Source: Bactericera cockerelli (taxonomy: Eukaryota > Arthropoda > Insecta > Hemiptera > Triozidae). From it: a stretch of 64,000 nucleotides of DNA. The position numbers and the translations under genes were made by a program. The DNA lies in NCBI GenBank assembly GCA_024516035.1, contig CM044955.1, forward strand, positions 45,212,969 to 45,276,968, written 5' to 3'. Shown here in pieces: positions 48,106 through 59,526 of the stretch; within the stretch, counting starts at the first letter, position 1, and every line of letters begins with the position of its first letter. The notes beneath the pieces are model-generated. The model was not told the DNA's origin. It ran no database searches and worked only from the letters and a program-made list of their open reading frames with translations.

Positions 48106-49856
48106 TAATCATTCGTATGATTAGGTATCATACAAAATATCGTTCGAACTAGAGATAATTTTGTTTGGGATTATTTTGTATGCTTACCTTGATTAGGTCT
48201 GTATTGATACAAAATAATACTCAACAAAACTAGTTCTAGTTCACAAACAGTAAGATATCCCAACCTTTTGCCTCTTACTCTGACCGTTTTTGAGATATGT
48301 AGCTTACAGACACTGAAATATTGTAGGTATTTTATTCCCTAAAACTTGTTTTGATACTAAAAACTAGACATTGAAATATTTCGGGCCATTTCATTAATAT
48401 CCTTTTTCTATTAGATAAGGAAAGTAAAACCATGCTCAGGAAGTTCGGACATGACCAAATATAATTATGAAAAAAATCGGAGCAATTTTTTTTCTCCCTC
48501 TTTTTTTTTTTATACAAAAACGAACAAAATTCTTCTTGTATCTATAGATATGCTCTGAAATAGGGAAAGGATGCGACACGAAACTTTACCCAAAGGGAAA
48601 ATTTATAAGGAAAGAAAGAAATCTGCTGTGATAAGTTATTTTCAGAATGACACTAATGGCAGAATCAAGCGTGTGCTGCTTGTGAAAGCTGGAATTCCCT
48701 CAGCTTTTACTTTCGCCTTTACAGTTTGCTCTTTGAGTTAACGTTTTGGTAAATCCATTTTCTTATGGAAATAAAGAGCTTTGCGGTCGGCATGTCAGAG
48801 GTATTGCCTATCTAGAAACTCCAGACCTTTTCCATTACATAAATTATAAGTATTTATAGGTCAAGGCCACATTGGTTAATCAGGGAGGGGCTATATTTAT
48901 GTCCGTTTTTGGTGATGTTTAAAAAATAAATTTTATAATTTTATGCCGTAGGTAATCCAAGTCTTGAAATTCACGAAGATGATCTTCATTTAAAGATTGG
49001 AGCGCGTGGAAAAATTTAGCGGCCTCGTTTCAAGGACCCTAATGGTGGGCCGTTTGATGTTACTTTTTATTTCCTATAATGTATAGAAAGTATGGTTTTG
49101 ATTTGAAACTCACATAAACCGGAGTATTGAATGATCTTCTTGTTTCTTGCCCACATGCTTGATGAATCTGTTTTAATTCGATTACAGAATCTGAGTGAGA
49201 TCATTCTAGTTTATTGTTACTCAATTTACTATTATTATTATTGTATAATTTGTATAAAACTGTAAATGAAATTTGGCAAGAGTTTTTTTTGTATAAATAA
49301 ATAGGTACCTACATATACATAATATATTTTATATGTATCAATGTATGAAGCTAATCAAAAATAATTGGTCAGAATTGTTAAAATAAAATAAATGGTGGTA
49401 GAGAAGGGTGCTATGCAAATTCAATATTGGAATGGGAGAAGACTCAATTTTTGTTATTCGTATCAAACTTCATTTATGTATTAATTTATAATTCTGTACA
49501 TAGATATTAATCATGTTTTTTTATACTGTTTCGAAAAAGTTGATGTCATTTGTAAAGAGCTTAAAATGAAAGAGGAGTGGCAGACAGAATTTTTTTTATT
49601 TGAACATTTATAATAATAAAATATCATTTTGTTACTTATAACTTTTGACTGGTAAGTATTTATTATTTAAGTATAATGCATTGTTGGCGTGCTATAGAGC
49701 AAATTGATCTTAGCTTTTAATGCATACAAGTGGAGAAGGGGGGGGGGGCAGGAGTGTTCATGCAAACAGGAACATTATAGGGATTTATTTATGTCTTTTT
49801 TAAGTAGGTATAGGTACCTACTTATTATAATTTGTATGCAATGTTATTAGCTGTGT

Positions 49857-50090
49857 GAGTGAGAGGAGAGAAGTAAGAGTAACAAAAGTTACCAATATGA
49901 GTGAGAGCATAGAAGTAAGAGTATTAAAAGTTACCAATATGAGTGAGAGCATAGAAGAATTTGAAATAAGAGGTAAAAGAAAGGGGAGACCAAAGCTGAA
50001 ATGGAGAGACAAAGTTGAACAAGACCTAGGAAGAAAAGCTGTAGAAAAGAGGACGAACTCAAGGAAAGGACTCGTTAAACAAATGCCGAC
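49857..50090 (+). pseudogene. Decayed reverse transcriptase C-terminus with internal duplications
   Basis: The frame contains RGKRKGRPKLKWRDKVEQDL, the GRPxxRWxDxVxxDL motif common near the C-terminus of non-LTR retrotransposon proteins. Upstream, a 48-bp unit (GTAAGAGTA..AAAGTTACC then AATATGAGTGAGAGCATAGA) is repeated about two and a half times and gives the repeated peptide VTNMSESIE. No catalytic RT motifs remain. The frame runs on to 50235 without recognisable content. Confidence 0.6.
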
Positions 50091-51084
50091 CCCAGGTAGG
50101 TTTTTCAAAACTTACTTGGGTAGAAGGCCCACAGAAAGTAGGTTTGTGAAAAGCCAAAGTAAAAGAAAAAAAATTAGCTATGTTGATATTAAATTTTGGT
50201 ATTTTACATTTAAAATTAATTATTTAGATATGTAATGTGCATCAATTGCATCATTTAAATAAATGACTGTGGATAACTTGTTGTTTATATAGAAATCATG
50301 GTAGACATCATAATACCATCAATAAGATTGTAATTACCTCAATAAAGAGTGATACCTTATTATGTATGCATGTACGACGTACAATACGTAGATACATATA
50401 ATTGTCAGTTCAAAATTATTATGTGATCTCCTCTCTGACATTGAACTTAAAGAGTGTGCCGTGTAGGAATTCAAAAAGAGATCTCCTTGTTGGCTTACAC
50501 TCTCGACAGGCTTGGGTACTAACTGACGATCATTGAAGCTTCTGCAGTGTCTGATTGAATCGAAGTCTTCAAAAAAGTTGATAAGTAAAATCTTCTTGTA
50601 TCTGCAAGCTCTAGAAGAACATAACCTTTGCAGAACAAAGGATTCAAAAGTCAAAGTACCAGTCCGAAAGTTGGAAGTTTTTTCTTTCGAAAATTACGAC
50701 AAAAGGAAAATATGAAAACATTTTAAAAAAGTTATCCTTTCTTCGATATTCTTTTCATTTCTACAAACTTTATTACTGCTTTCCAGTATCGCTCGTCCTT
50801 CTCTGTTCCAATAAATTTCCTTACTTCTGTCTTGTTAATTTTCTTGAGTGCTTTTAATTTTTCAACCCCTCCTCCCAATTTTTTGAACCTTTTCATGTAT
50901 TCGAGGGTTCATTTATAGAAATTCAATAGAAAAAACGTCAAACATTGTTTTCATTTTATGTTCGTTTGAGATAAACTCATAAACATTATGATTAAGGGTT
51001 GGGAGGAAGACATTGCCATAGGCAATGAGTCCGCCCTTTTGTTAGGAGACAATTATGCATTACTTCCGATAGTATTATTTTATA

Positions 51085-51380
51085 TGATTAGGTATTGTTA
51101 TTTTATTCGTTTTTGTAAAAAAAAAAAATCTTTTTGCTCCGATTTCATAACCTCCTGCGCAACTTTGGTTTTATGTATGTCTCTCGCATTCCTTGCAACG
51201 GGAAATTTTCAGAAACTACAGAATTCAACGAAATTTTGTATAAATATATAATATGATATATTTTATGAGTTTACAAAATTATATATACATTGTATAGGTG
51301 ACGTATTGTATATGTATATGGACCCATACTAAATTTATCAACTTCGAACCAGCGGCTCTTGGAGATAAAGACCGTGCGCC
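51085..51380 (+). repeat. Interspersed repeat family G (copy 4)
   Basis: TATTCGTTTTTGTAAAAAAA, TTTTTGCTCCGATTT, CATAACCTCCTGCGCAACTT, then GAACCAGCGGCTCTTGGAGA and GACCGTGCGCCAGACC, in the same order as 12240-12560. Confidence 0.65.
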
Positions 51381-51663
51381 AGACCTATAACTTTTTAATT
51401 AAACTCTCGTAAAACCTAAAATTAAATACATTAAATTCTAAACATGCAATATATATTATACCTAGTTACCTACCCCAAAAATATCTCCTCAATTACAGCA
51501 AAAGAATTCTCATTCTTGCAGGATAAACGAGTATAATATTTTTACCATTTTAATTCATACATTTTGACCAATTTGTTACCCTAGCTTGAATTCGAAGAAT
51601 GTATGGAACATGTCCTGTAAAATTCAACACAATTGGACGAAAATTGCAGTTTTTGATAGAATA

Positions 51664-51670
<7 letters not shown>

Positions 51671-51706
<36 letters not shown>

Positions 51707-51753
51707 TGGGGTTTAACGTCGCTTTCAACTGCCATGGTCATATCACGACGGGT
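51671..51753 (-). mobile_element. 5S-type SINE, strongly 5'-truncated (family D, copy 4)
   Basis: A T run then only the last ~45 bp of the element (to CACGACGGG). A target duplication CCCTTGCTTT flanks it (51664 and 51754). Truncation from the 5' end with a target duplication is the mark of LINE-driven reverse transcription. Confidence 0.88.
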
Positions 51754-51884
51754 CCCTTGCTTTAAATAGAATATCCTTGCTTAATATGATGTAGTCCAAA
51801 CACTTTACAGCAAATTCCAAGTATTTGTGGAACATACCGGCAAAAATTTCGATTGGACAAAAATTACAACTTCTATCATACACA

Positions 51885-52944
51885 CAGGGTGCGACAAAAA
51901 AAAAGAGCCACTCGAAATATCTAGAGAACAGATTAATTTTTTTTAATGCTATAACATGTGTACCAATATATCGAGGGAGAAACCTTTTCTACCTTCTGTA
52001 ATAAACGTACATTTCTGAAAAGCAATTGACATTAGAAGTATTTTAAGACAAGTTTGGGATTATTAATCATAACAGGGCCGGAGATATCGTACATTTCATT
52101 TCACAGCTTTCAGTATTTTTATTAGAAAATAATTGTATTCTTGTTTTAAAAAATGTTGTAGGTATGAATGTTTTTCCATTTGAAAGAACAAAATTTTCAT
52201 GTCTTTTTGATACCATCAGCTTTACCAGGGGAGGTGTCAATGGGTGAACTTTTTTCGAATATAATCTGTCATAGATTCAATGATTCAGGTTGTCCAGTTT
52301 AAAATAAAAACAGGGCCGGATTTACTTCAAACTAATGTGAAAAATTCTAAAACCCGCGTCCAGCCCTAGTCTCTGGCCCTGCTTTCAAGGGTATCTTAAA
52401 TTTAGATTACACAACAACACTCAGTGCAGTTATTAAGCACAGATTTTACAACAACAAAAATAATAATTGTTACACATGTGAAAAAAAAGATGACCCCTTG
52501 ACACGTTCCCTGGTAAAGCTAATGGTATCAAAAATTCGTGAAAATTTAATATCAACTATAAGTCATTGTTGATATTAACTTAACAAATATCAACATGTGT
52601 TAAACATTTTTTACAAAAAAATTAACTTCTTAAAAAAGAAATGACTGAAAACTGTGAAATGAAATAAACGATATCTCCGGCCCTGTTTTGATTAAAAATT
52701 TCGAACTTGTCTTAAAATACTTTCAATGTCAACTACTTTTCAGAAATGTATTACAAATAGAGTGGTTCTATTTAATATTCCAAAGTTGACCTCCCATGGA
52801 GCCGCCCCTGATAATGATAAAAAATCAAAACCTAGAAGAAAAGTTTTCTCCCCTCGATATAATGGTACAAATGGTTTATTTTTTGTCAAAATTTATATCC
52901 GTTCTCTAGATATTTCGAGTGGCTCCTTTTTTTGGCGGACCCTG
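51885..52944. mobile_element. Long-TIR DNA element (1060 bp)
   Basis: Ends CAGGGTGCGACAAAA...GAGCCACTCGAAATATCTAG and the inverted counterpart ending GGCGGACCCTG. The inverted homology continues well inward (GGCCGGAGATATCG, ACCATCAGCTTTACCAGG), so arms of roughly 350-450 bp enclose a short centre. Right flank is TA, left is CA. No transposase. Confidence 0.8.
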
Positions 52945-53283
52945 TATAGCAGGGACGGCCAAACTGGGAACCGCGATTCCCCGAATAACCGCGAGTTCAT
53001 TTCCAGGGAATCGCGAACATAATTCGCGGTTAATAAAAGAGATAATATTTTGAATACCCTGTACTTTATCTAAAACCAAATCAGGAATTGCATCATAGGC
53101 GGAAAATTAATTCTGTACTTCCAGTCCTTCCACGTGCCTCGTGTTCTTTTAGCAGGCCGCGAATTTGTGCGGTCTTTTGTTTTGGAATAAGTTGTATCGA
53201 ATTACTTAATCATGACATGTTATTCCTTTCAGTTTAACAAATAGTTATTTAGATACACATTTTCAATCTCTGTTGGTGAAGAT

Positions 53284-53386
53284 CGAATTTGAATAGTCAC
53301 CCATACAAGTTCTAACCTCGCTGGACGTTACTTAACTTCGGCGCTCCTACAAGAACAGGAGTATTCAACGCGCCATCGATGTTGAT
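53284..53386 (-). mobile_element. 5S-derived head fragment (family D, copy 6)
   Basis: Minus strand: GGCGCGTTGAATACTCCTG, GCCGAAGTTAAGTAACGTCC, AACTTGTATGGGTGACTATTC. Only the 5S-like head is left. It is a SINE relic rather than a 5S gene because it continues into AAATTCGATC like the other copies and lacks a 3' half and terminator. Confidence 0.78.
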
Positions 53387-53413
53387 TCCTTACATTTTTA
53401 TTTACTAATATCA

Positions 53414-53663
53414 CTAGCGGGCTGTCGCCCGCTTTGCGGGCCGAGGCATGGCCGTGAAAGCAAAAAATCCTTTTTCGCCAATGGCAGGTGTTGTAGTGGG
53501 AATTTCGAAAAATCCCGTCTTATTGCACATCTAGACTATAAGACAAAGCTACCTACCAAATTTCAGCTTCCTAGGACTTACCAGTTCGGAGAAACAGTGA
53601 TGAATCAGTGAGTGAGTCAGTCAGTCAGTCAGTCAGTGAGTGAAACTCTTTTATAAGTATAGA
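53414..53663 (-). mobile_element. Non-autonomous Helitron (250 bp)
   Basis: Minus strand starts TCTATACTTATAAAAG and ends GCGGGCGACAGCCCGCTAG, a perfect GCGGGC/GCCCGC hairpin directly before CTAG, with A and T flanks. It contains a run of TGAC units (53607-53640). Over 90% identical by eye to 29624-29857 across the middle 150 bp. Confidence 0.85.
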
Positions 53664-53845
53664 TAGGGTGGTTCTATTTAATATTCCAAAGTTGACCTCC
53701 CCTGGAGCCGCCCTGATAATGATAAAAAAATCAAAACCTAGAAGAAAAGTTTTTCCCCCTCGATACAATAGTACAATATTTTTTGTCAAAATTTCAAATC
53801 CGTTCTCTAGATATTTCGAGTGGCTCCTTTTTTTGGCGGACCCTG
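53664..53845. mobile_element. Right end of a second 51885-type element
   Basis: From GGTGGTTCTATTTAATATTC to GGCGGACCCTG it repeats 52758-52944 with few changes. The left part is missing; the Helitron abuts it. Confidence 0.78.
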
Positions 53846-54798
53846 TATAGTTATATATAGGGACAATTGTCGGTTGGGTTAAAGGTAGACTCACTTCGTT
53901 CGCAAAAAAAACCCAAAGTATGATGAAATTTAATGGACACAAGGGTCACAGGTTGAATGGAGAGCCAGAAAGTTTGACCGCTACCGTATACACTTCGCAA
54001 TAATAAAAGTTTGACTTTTTTTTTTTTTTTTTTTTTTCCGTAAGGCACTTTAACACTGTATTGGACAGGTCGTTCGCGCCGATTCCTCTAGGTCTTCATA
54101 TGTGTGTATACAAGTTTATCGCTTTTAAGTAACATAGGAGTGAATCGACGCTCTCGACTTTGTCAAGTAGAGCAGGAGGTGTCGGTAGGGATGCACGAAT
54201 ATTTGCATGATTAGGACATGACAAAATGTGCTGGACTGATAATGTCTCTCTGCACCTACAGGTAGGTGGGGCGGTGCGTTTGAACAGGAAATTGTGTGTA
54301 GCCCTAGTGTGCCCTATTCTCATGCGGCATAGCACCACTTCTTCAAATCTGTTTGATCTGTCACTTGAGGTCCAGTGACCAATGAGAGGTTTGATGGCTT
54401 TCAATTTACTATTGTTGGGGGTGGTATCCCATGCTAGTTGCCATTTTTTATTAATCAGTTTTGAGATGAACGGTTTAAAATCATCAGGAGAACAAAGTTT
54501 AAGAGGAGGGATAGATGCACTTGGGTTACGTGCTAATCTATCCACAGCCTCATTACCCTGGATGCCTGTATGGGAAGGGCACCACAGGAACGTTATACAC
54601 TTCCCACCAGTAATTAGGTCGCGCCAGCAAGATATAGCTTTTGCAACGATAGGGTTATAATTACTAGGATTAGATAGTGCAGCTAAGGAGCTTCTAGAAT
54701 CAGTCACTACAGCATATTTTATTCCAGGTAGAAATTTAAGGTGTTTAAGGCATAATAGTAAGGCAATAAGTTCGGAAGTAAAGACAGAGTTAATATTA

Positions 54799-55720
54799 CA
54801 GTCGAACCTGGATAAACAGGAATTGAAGGGACCGCCAATCTGTTCCTCTTTATAGAGGTTTCCTCTTTAAAAAGGTTTCCTCTTTAGGGAGGTTCCAAAT
54901 TTCGTTTTCCTGCTTCTAGAGGTTCATTAAAATACAGGTCGAGAGGAATATTGTCCTACGGTTAGTGGTTTACATGGTTGTTTTTTAAATCACAGTGCTG
55001 GGGTTCGATTCTTCAAGCTGCGAAATTTTAATAAGAAAATAAATTTACTGACCATAATGTAAGGTTTCATGGGGTTGTTTATTTTTTAAGTACTTCTGCG
55101 AAGAATGTACCTAGGTAAACAAAAAAATGTTAGCATAAATGTATACATGAGATTAGTGAGGGACAAAGAAACTGTCAAGTGTAGTTTGTTTCCAGGTTGA
55201 TTTAGTGCATGAGATTGCTTTTTCTAAAGCATACACACGATCAAAGTTCACTAATTCTGAACCTGAACATCCTTCAAAATATCTGTGTACCAAAGCTAGT
55301 GCACTCAAAGCTTCACTTTTGGATGGACAAATAAGAACTGAAGGTAGGTACTGAAACTGAAACTGACTGATACAAAAAGGAGTGAGAATTAATTTCATAA
55401 GCGACACATTGTGTGCAAGATTAAACAAGTCACAACAAAGTCCTGTTTAAAGAAGATTGGCGAAATGGTTTTCCTGTTTATAGAGGCTCGCTCGATCCAA
55501 ATTCCTCTTTACAGAGGTTCAGATGAAACAGTTTTCCTCTTTATAGAGGCTCCCAACCGCGGGGCGACGAGTTTCCGAAAAAAACATACTATTCCTCTTT
55601 ATAGAGGCTCGAATTTCCTGTTTAACCAGGTTTTTGGTCAAAAAATGAAGGGGCCACGATTTCCTTCCTTTTTATAGGGGTTTCCTCTTTATCCAAGTTC
55701 TCTTTATCCAGGTTCGACTG
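54799..55720. mobile_element. pogo/Tigger-type DNA transposon, deletion derivative
   Basis: 922 bp with inverted ends CAGTCGAACCTGGATAAA and a TA target duplication (54797-54798, 55721-55722). Both subterminal regions carry a near-palindromic word TTCCTCTTTATAGAGG in at least eight variants (about 54843, 54859, 54876, 55472, 55502, 55533, 55591, 55662), candidate transposase-binding sites. The interior keeps the end of a transposase gene on the minus strand. The insertion is clean: the LINE frame continues on both sides. Confidence 0.9.
55153..55428 (-). pseudogene. C-terminal remnant of a Tigger/pogo transposase
   Basis: The frame encodes SEALSALALVHRYF, then FDRVYALEKAIS and a terminal KQTTLDSFF. 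Tigger/pogo and TIGD-like proteins commonly finish with a helical segment (EALxALxxLxxYLE...) and a KQTxIxxFF motif, so the match fits the inverted ends and TA target. The CENP-B DNA-binding and DDE catalytic regions are absent. The frame opens just after an in-frame stop. The element must have relied on transposase supplied from elsewhere. Confidence 0.68.
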
Positions 55721-58700
55721 TATTTAGAACAGAGGAAGAAACAATATATTTATCAATAATATAAGCACAGCTGGTAGAATTAGCCGATTTTGAGCCATCG
55801 GTGAAGCAGAGCGTATAATCTTGGTATCTTGAATTTATTAATTCTTTAAAATTCTGTTGAAAAGCAATGTCAGATATATTCTCTTTTTTATCAAATGAGA
55901 GAGAAATATCTATTTTTGGTGTCTCTATTGACCAGGGAGGAAAAATTTTAGTATAGGGCGCCAATTGACTATTTTCTAAGGTATTTGAATAGTTCTCTAA
56001 ATCTCTCACTCTTAAGATAAGAGGTTTGGGTTTACTAGGGGGGTAAACTGTATCATCTATAGCTGTATTGTATAGACAACCATGAACTGGGTTAGAGGGG
56101 CAGCTAGCTATTTTTACCACATAGTTTAAGGCAAGCTTCGATCTTCTCAGAGTGAGCGGAGGAACACATGATTCCACTAGAAGGCTAGGTATAGGGCTAG
56201 ATCTCAATGCACCTGTAGCTATTCTAATTCCAGAGTTCTGAACAGGGTTAAGTCTGTTCAGTATGTGTTCTTTTGTGGAATCATAGACAAAACATCCGTA
56301 ATCGAAAATGGGGAGAATGTAGGATTTATACAATTTCAATAGTGTTGAACGGTGTACACCGAAACGTTTATTGGATACCATTTTTAATACATTGAGGGCT
56401 CGAAGTGCCTTATCTTTCACGTAGTTTACATGAAAGGACCAGGTCATTTTTGAGTCCCAAATTAAACCCAAAAACTTAGTTTTTTCAACAAAGTTAATTG
56501 GCATACCGTCATAGTACAAAGGAGGACGAGAACAATTCCGTGATCTAGTGAAGTGTATGCAAACTGATTTAGATGGATCAGCTGAGAATACTAAACCATT
56601 CAATTTCGACCAGGAGGATAGATTGTTGAAAGTAGATTGCAATCGATCAATAAGGGATTCAATTACTTTACCTCGGACTGTAATAAGAAGGTCATCAATA
56701 AACAGGAGCCGTCTTAACGGTAATTTCACACAGTCCAGTAAGTCGTCCATGAAGATGATGAACAGTAACGGGCTCAGCGACGACCCTTGGACTATGCCGT
56801 TAATCAGACTAAATGATTCTGAAAGGTGTCCATTGCACTTGACTTGAATTTTCCTATTTTTAAGAAAATTTTGGAGATACAACAGCAAAAAACCGTTGAT
56901 ACCAAAATCAATTAGTTTTTTCAAAATTTTGAACCTCCAGGTCATGTCAAACGCCTTTTGAACGTCTAAAAATGCCGCCAAAATATGTTCTTTGTGGGCC
57001 ATACCCTGGGTCACTTCGTGTTCCAAAAATACCAAATTATCCATGGTTGATCTTTTGAACCGACCGCCACTTTGACAAGTGTTCAGGCAACCATTGTTCT
57101 CAAGAACCCAGGATAATCTCTTGTTGACCATTTTCTCCAGTATTTTGCCAGTGCAATTCAATAGAGAAATTGGTCGATAACTAGAAGGCAGCAGTTTATT
57201 TTTACCAGGTTTAGGAAGCGGTAAGATGTAGGCGGAAGACCACAGGGTGGGAAATTTCCCTGATGTCCAAATAAAATTAAAAAAATCCAAAAGTTTTTCT
57301 AATGCTTTGTTAGACAGGTTTTTTAAAAGTACAAAAGAAATACCGTCGGGTCCAGCCGCTTTAGAGGTACATTTAGCGAGAACGTTGGACATTTCATGGT
57401 ACTGAAAGGGTTTATTGTACGCATGATTATTGTTAAGGTCAGGTATGATGGGTTCACTTTCACAAGATTTCTTATGACTGAGAAACTCACTTGTATAATT
57501 CTCGTCAGAAGAAACCTTAGAAAAGTGAGTGCCTAAAGTATTGGCAATGGTGATGTCATCAAAATGAAGACAATCATCATTATCTTGAATACCTGGAATA
57601 TGTCTTGAGACATACTTTCCACGTAATTTACCCATTTTGTGGAATAACTCACCTGAAGACATAGAATGGTCTATTGATTCCAAAAATTTTGTCCAACCTT
57701 TGTGCTTTTTCTCCCTGGTTGTTTTCCGAGCAATTGCTCGCGCTTTCATGAATGCGACCCTATTATCAGGGGAGGGGTGTTTCCTAAGGGCACGAAGACA
57801 CTTGCGCCTATTCTGAATAACCGCCTTAACCTCATCATCCCACCAGGGAACAGGAAGACGATTTGGCGGTAATTTCTTCTCAGGAATAGCCCTCTCAGCA
57901 GCAGATAATATGGAACTATTAAACAATGAGAGAGTAAGATCAATGTCAATATTATTGACAGGAAAATCAAAATTAATATGTTCCCTATATAAGTCCCAGT
58001 TGGCTTTATCATAGTTCCATATTTTCTGAGTCGGTGTAGAAATCTGAGATCTTTCACAGGGAGTAGGGACATTGGAAGAAATAACTATAGGGAAATGCCC
58101 AGAAAAACAAAGATCATTTTCAACTGTGAACAATAAGTCGGGGAAAATTGAAGAAGAACAGAGAGACAGATCAATCGCTGTGTGACTGAGATGGGTAAGG
58201 CTGTAGTGGGTAGGTTCTCCTGTATTCAGAAGGTGGAGATTATTATTATTTAGAATGAATTTTTCAACCTCTTTGCCTTTAATATCAAGTTTCGAATCCC
58301 CCCAGAGAGGATTGTGGGCGTTGAAATCACCCACAATTAAGTAAGGATGGGGTAATTGAGACTCAATGTTGGACAAGTCAGACTCTGAAAAAACCAAGTG
58401 GGGAGGGAGGTAGATATTGCAAAAACATACAGGATCTGCAAAATAAGGCAATTTAACTTGAACAGCGACACATTGTAAGTTCGTATTAACCACAATGTGT
58501 TTAGAAAAGCAAGAGCTTAGGACTAAGGTAATAACTCCCCCACAAGTATTATTGCCATCAAGGTAATCATGCCTGTAGGAATCGTAGGTTTTTAAAGCAA
58601 TATTTTTAGAAGGAGACAATCGTGACTCCTGTATGCAAATAACAGGTGCATGAAATTTTTTAACAAGGCATTTTAATTCGTCGAAATGGTTAATTAAGCC

Positions 58701-58733
58701 ATTTATATTCCATTGAACTAAAATACTATTCAT

Positions 58734-59526
58734 TATTTTATAATAAAAGTAAAGAAGTGAAGAAAAGAAAAGAGAGAGAGAAAAAAACTCAATATTTATC
58801 TCAATTAGCAAGAGGTGTAATTAACCCTCAACAGAAGACGACACTGACGAATTAACTTATCAAGCAACACAAGCATGGTATTTACCCAAAACACAATATT
58901 ATTATTATATACTGTAAAAAAAAAGTGTCATTTCCTTCTAGTTGTCTATAGAGGTTATCGTGTACCTCATGGTGGGCGGTCCCAAACCACACATCCAAAA
59001 GGATGGAGCATATAAAACCAAGCGGAAGCTACAGTTGAACGGATGACAAGAAGCGATCAGCACAGAACAACACAGTAGCCACATCCAAGGCACGATGGCC
59101 GAGTTGCGGTATAGTAAATATCTAGGGTGTACAGACAGTACCACGGCACTCGTTACCGGGTTAACAATTTGAGTACTAATTCACCTCTAGGAGGTTGTCT
59201 GGCTATATGATCGATTGTCCCGTCTTCTCTACTTCGTGACATACTTTCATATGCCACGATCAAGGTATAATACATGCAGGGAAATTCAGACTGGTAGGAA
59301 GTGACACCTAACATAACATAAAAAGAAGGGAGGGAGGGATAATATACCGTGCATGAAGGTGAGGACTGATCAGTATTAGTGATTAGAGAGAACATTATTT
59401 GCTATTAGGATAATATAGGACATAAATAATGAGTTAAAAAGGAGAAGAAAGAAGAGGAAATATGATAGGGATAGGAGGAGGAGTAAGGGAAAGAAGAAAA
59501 AGAGAGGAAAGAATAGTACTTTAGGG
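58734..59526 (-). other. LINE inter-ORF spacer
   Basis: About 790 bp between ORF1 stop and ORF2 start. Two short frames (58938-59144, 59153-59395) have no recognisable domain. Its length means ORF2 is probably translated by re-initiation or an internal mechanism, which the sequence does not show directly. Confidence 0.7.

Larger units (their letters stand above)
23358..54015. other. Gene-poor region upstream of Beat, mostly repeats
   Basis: No host exon was recognised between the Beat start and the LINE. What is identifiable is listed separately. Stretches with no repeat or gene that I recognise include 27500-28150, 39400-40150, 44100-44400, 45500-46250 and 48560-49700. Any promoter for the Beat gene should lie in 23400-23660, before the palindrome. 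I see no clear TATA box there. Confidence 0.5.
54096..58733 (-). pseudogene. ORF2: endonuclease-RT-RNase H, split by insertion
   Basis: Reads from the ATG at 58733 (MNSILVQWNINGL). An in-frame ATG 26 codons earlier would add a hydrophobic stretch not usual for the family. Residues 1-220 are an APE-type endonuclease (QES at 35-37, VGDFNAHNPLW at 134-144, final motif SGH at 211-213 where SDH is usual). RT spans about 455-735 (AFLDVQKAFD with Asp590, GIVQGSSLSP, catalytic FIDD 678-681). RNase H starts with FTDGSKS near 985. It is interrupted by the 922-bp element after SSSVLN and then continues with SELIALLL, VVTDSRSSLAAL and WCPSHTGIQGNEAVDRLA. Leaving out the insert and one TA, the frame is open for 1,237 codons. 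The C-terminus has a CCHC-like cluster (CRCRETLSVQHILSCPNH). No other stop or frameshift was seen, so the copy was young when hit. Confidence 0.9.

Noticed and set aside
52950..53230. A hAT end (CAGGGACGGCCAAACTGG)
   Set aside because: The start resembles a hAT terminus, but no matching inverted end or 8-bp duplication was found.
53284..53386. A functional 5S rRNA gene
   Set aside because: Only the first ~100 bp resemble 5S, with changes in the promoter boxes, no 3' half and no T-run terminator; it matches the head of the local SINE family.
56548..56847. A 99-codon plus-strand frame within the LINE
   Set aside because: Antisense shadow of ORF2 RT; residues do not resemble a protein family.
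57746..58072. A 108-codon minus-strand frame
   Set aside because: Alternative frame inside ORF2, with leucine-rich low complexity.
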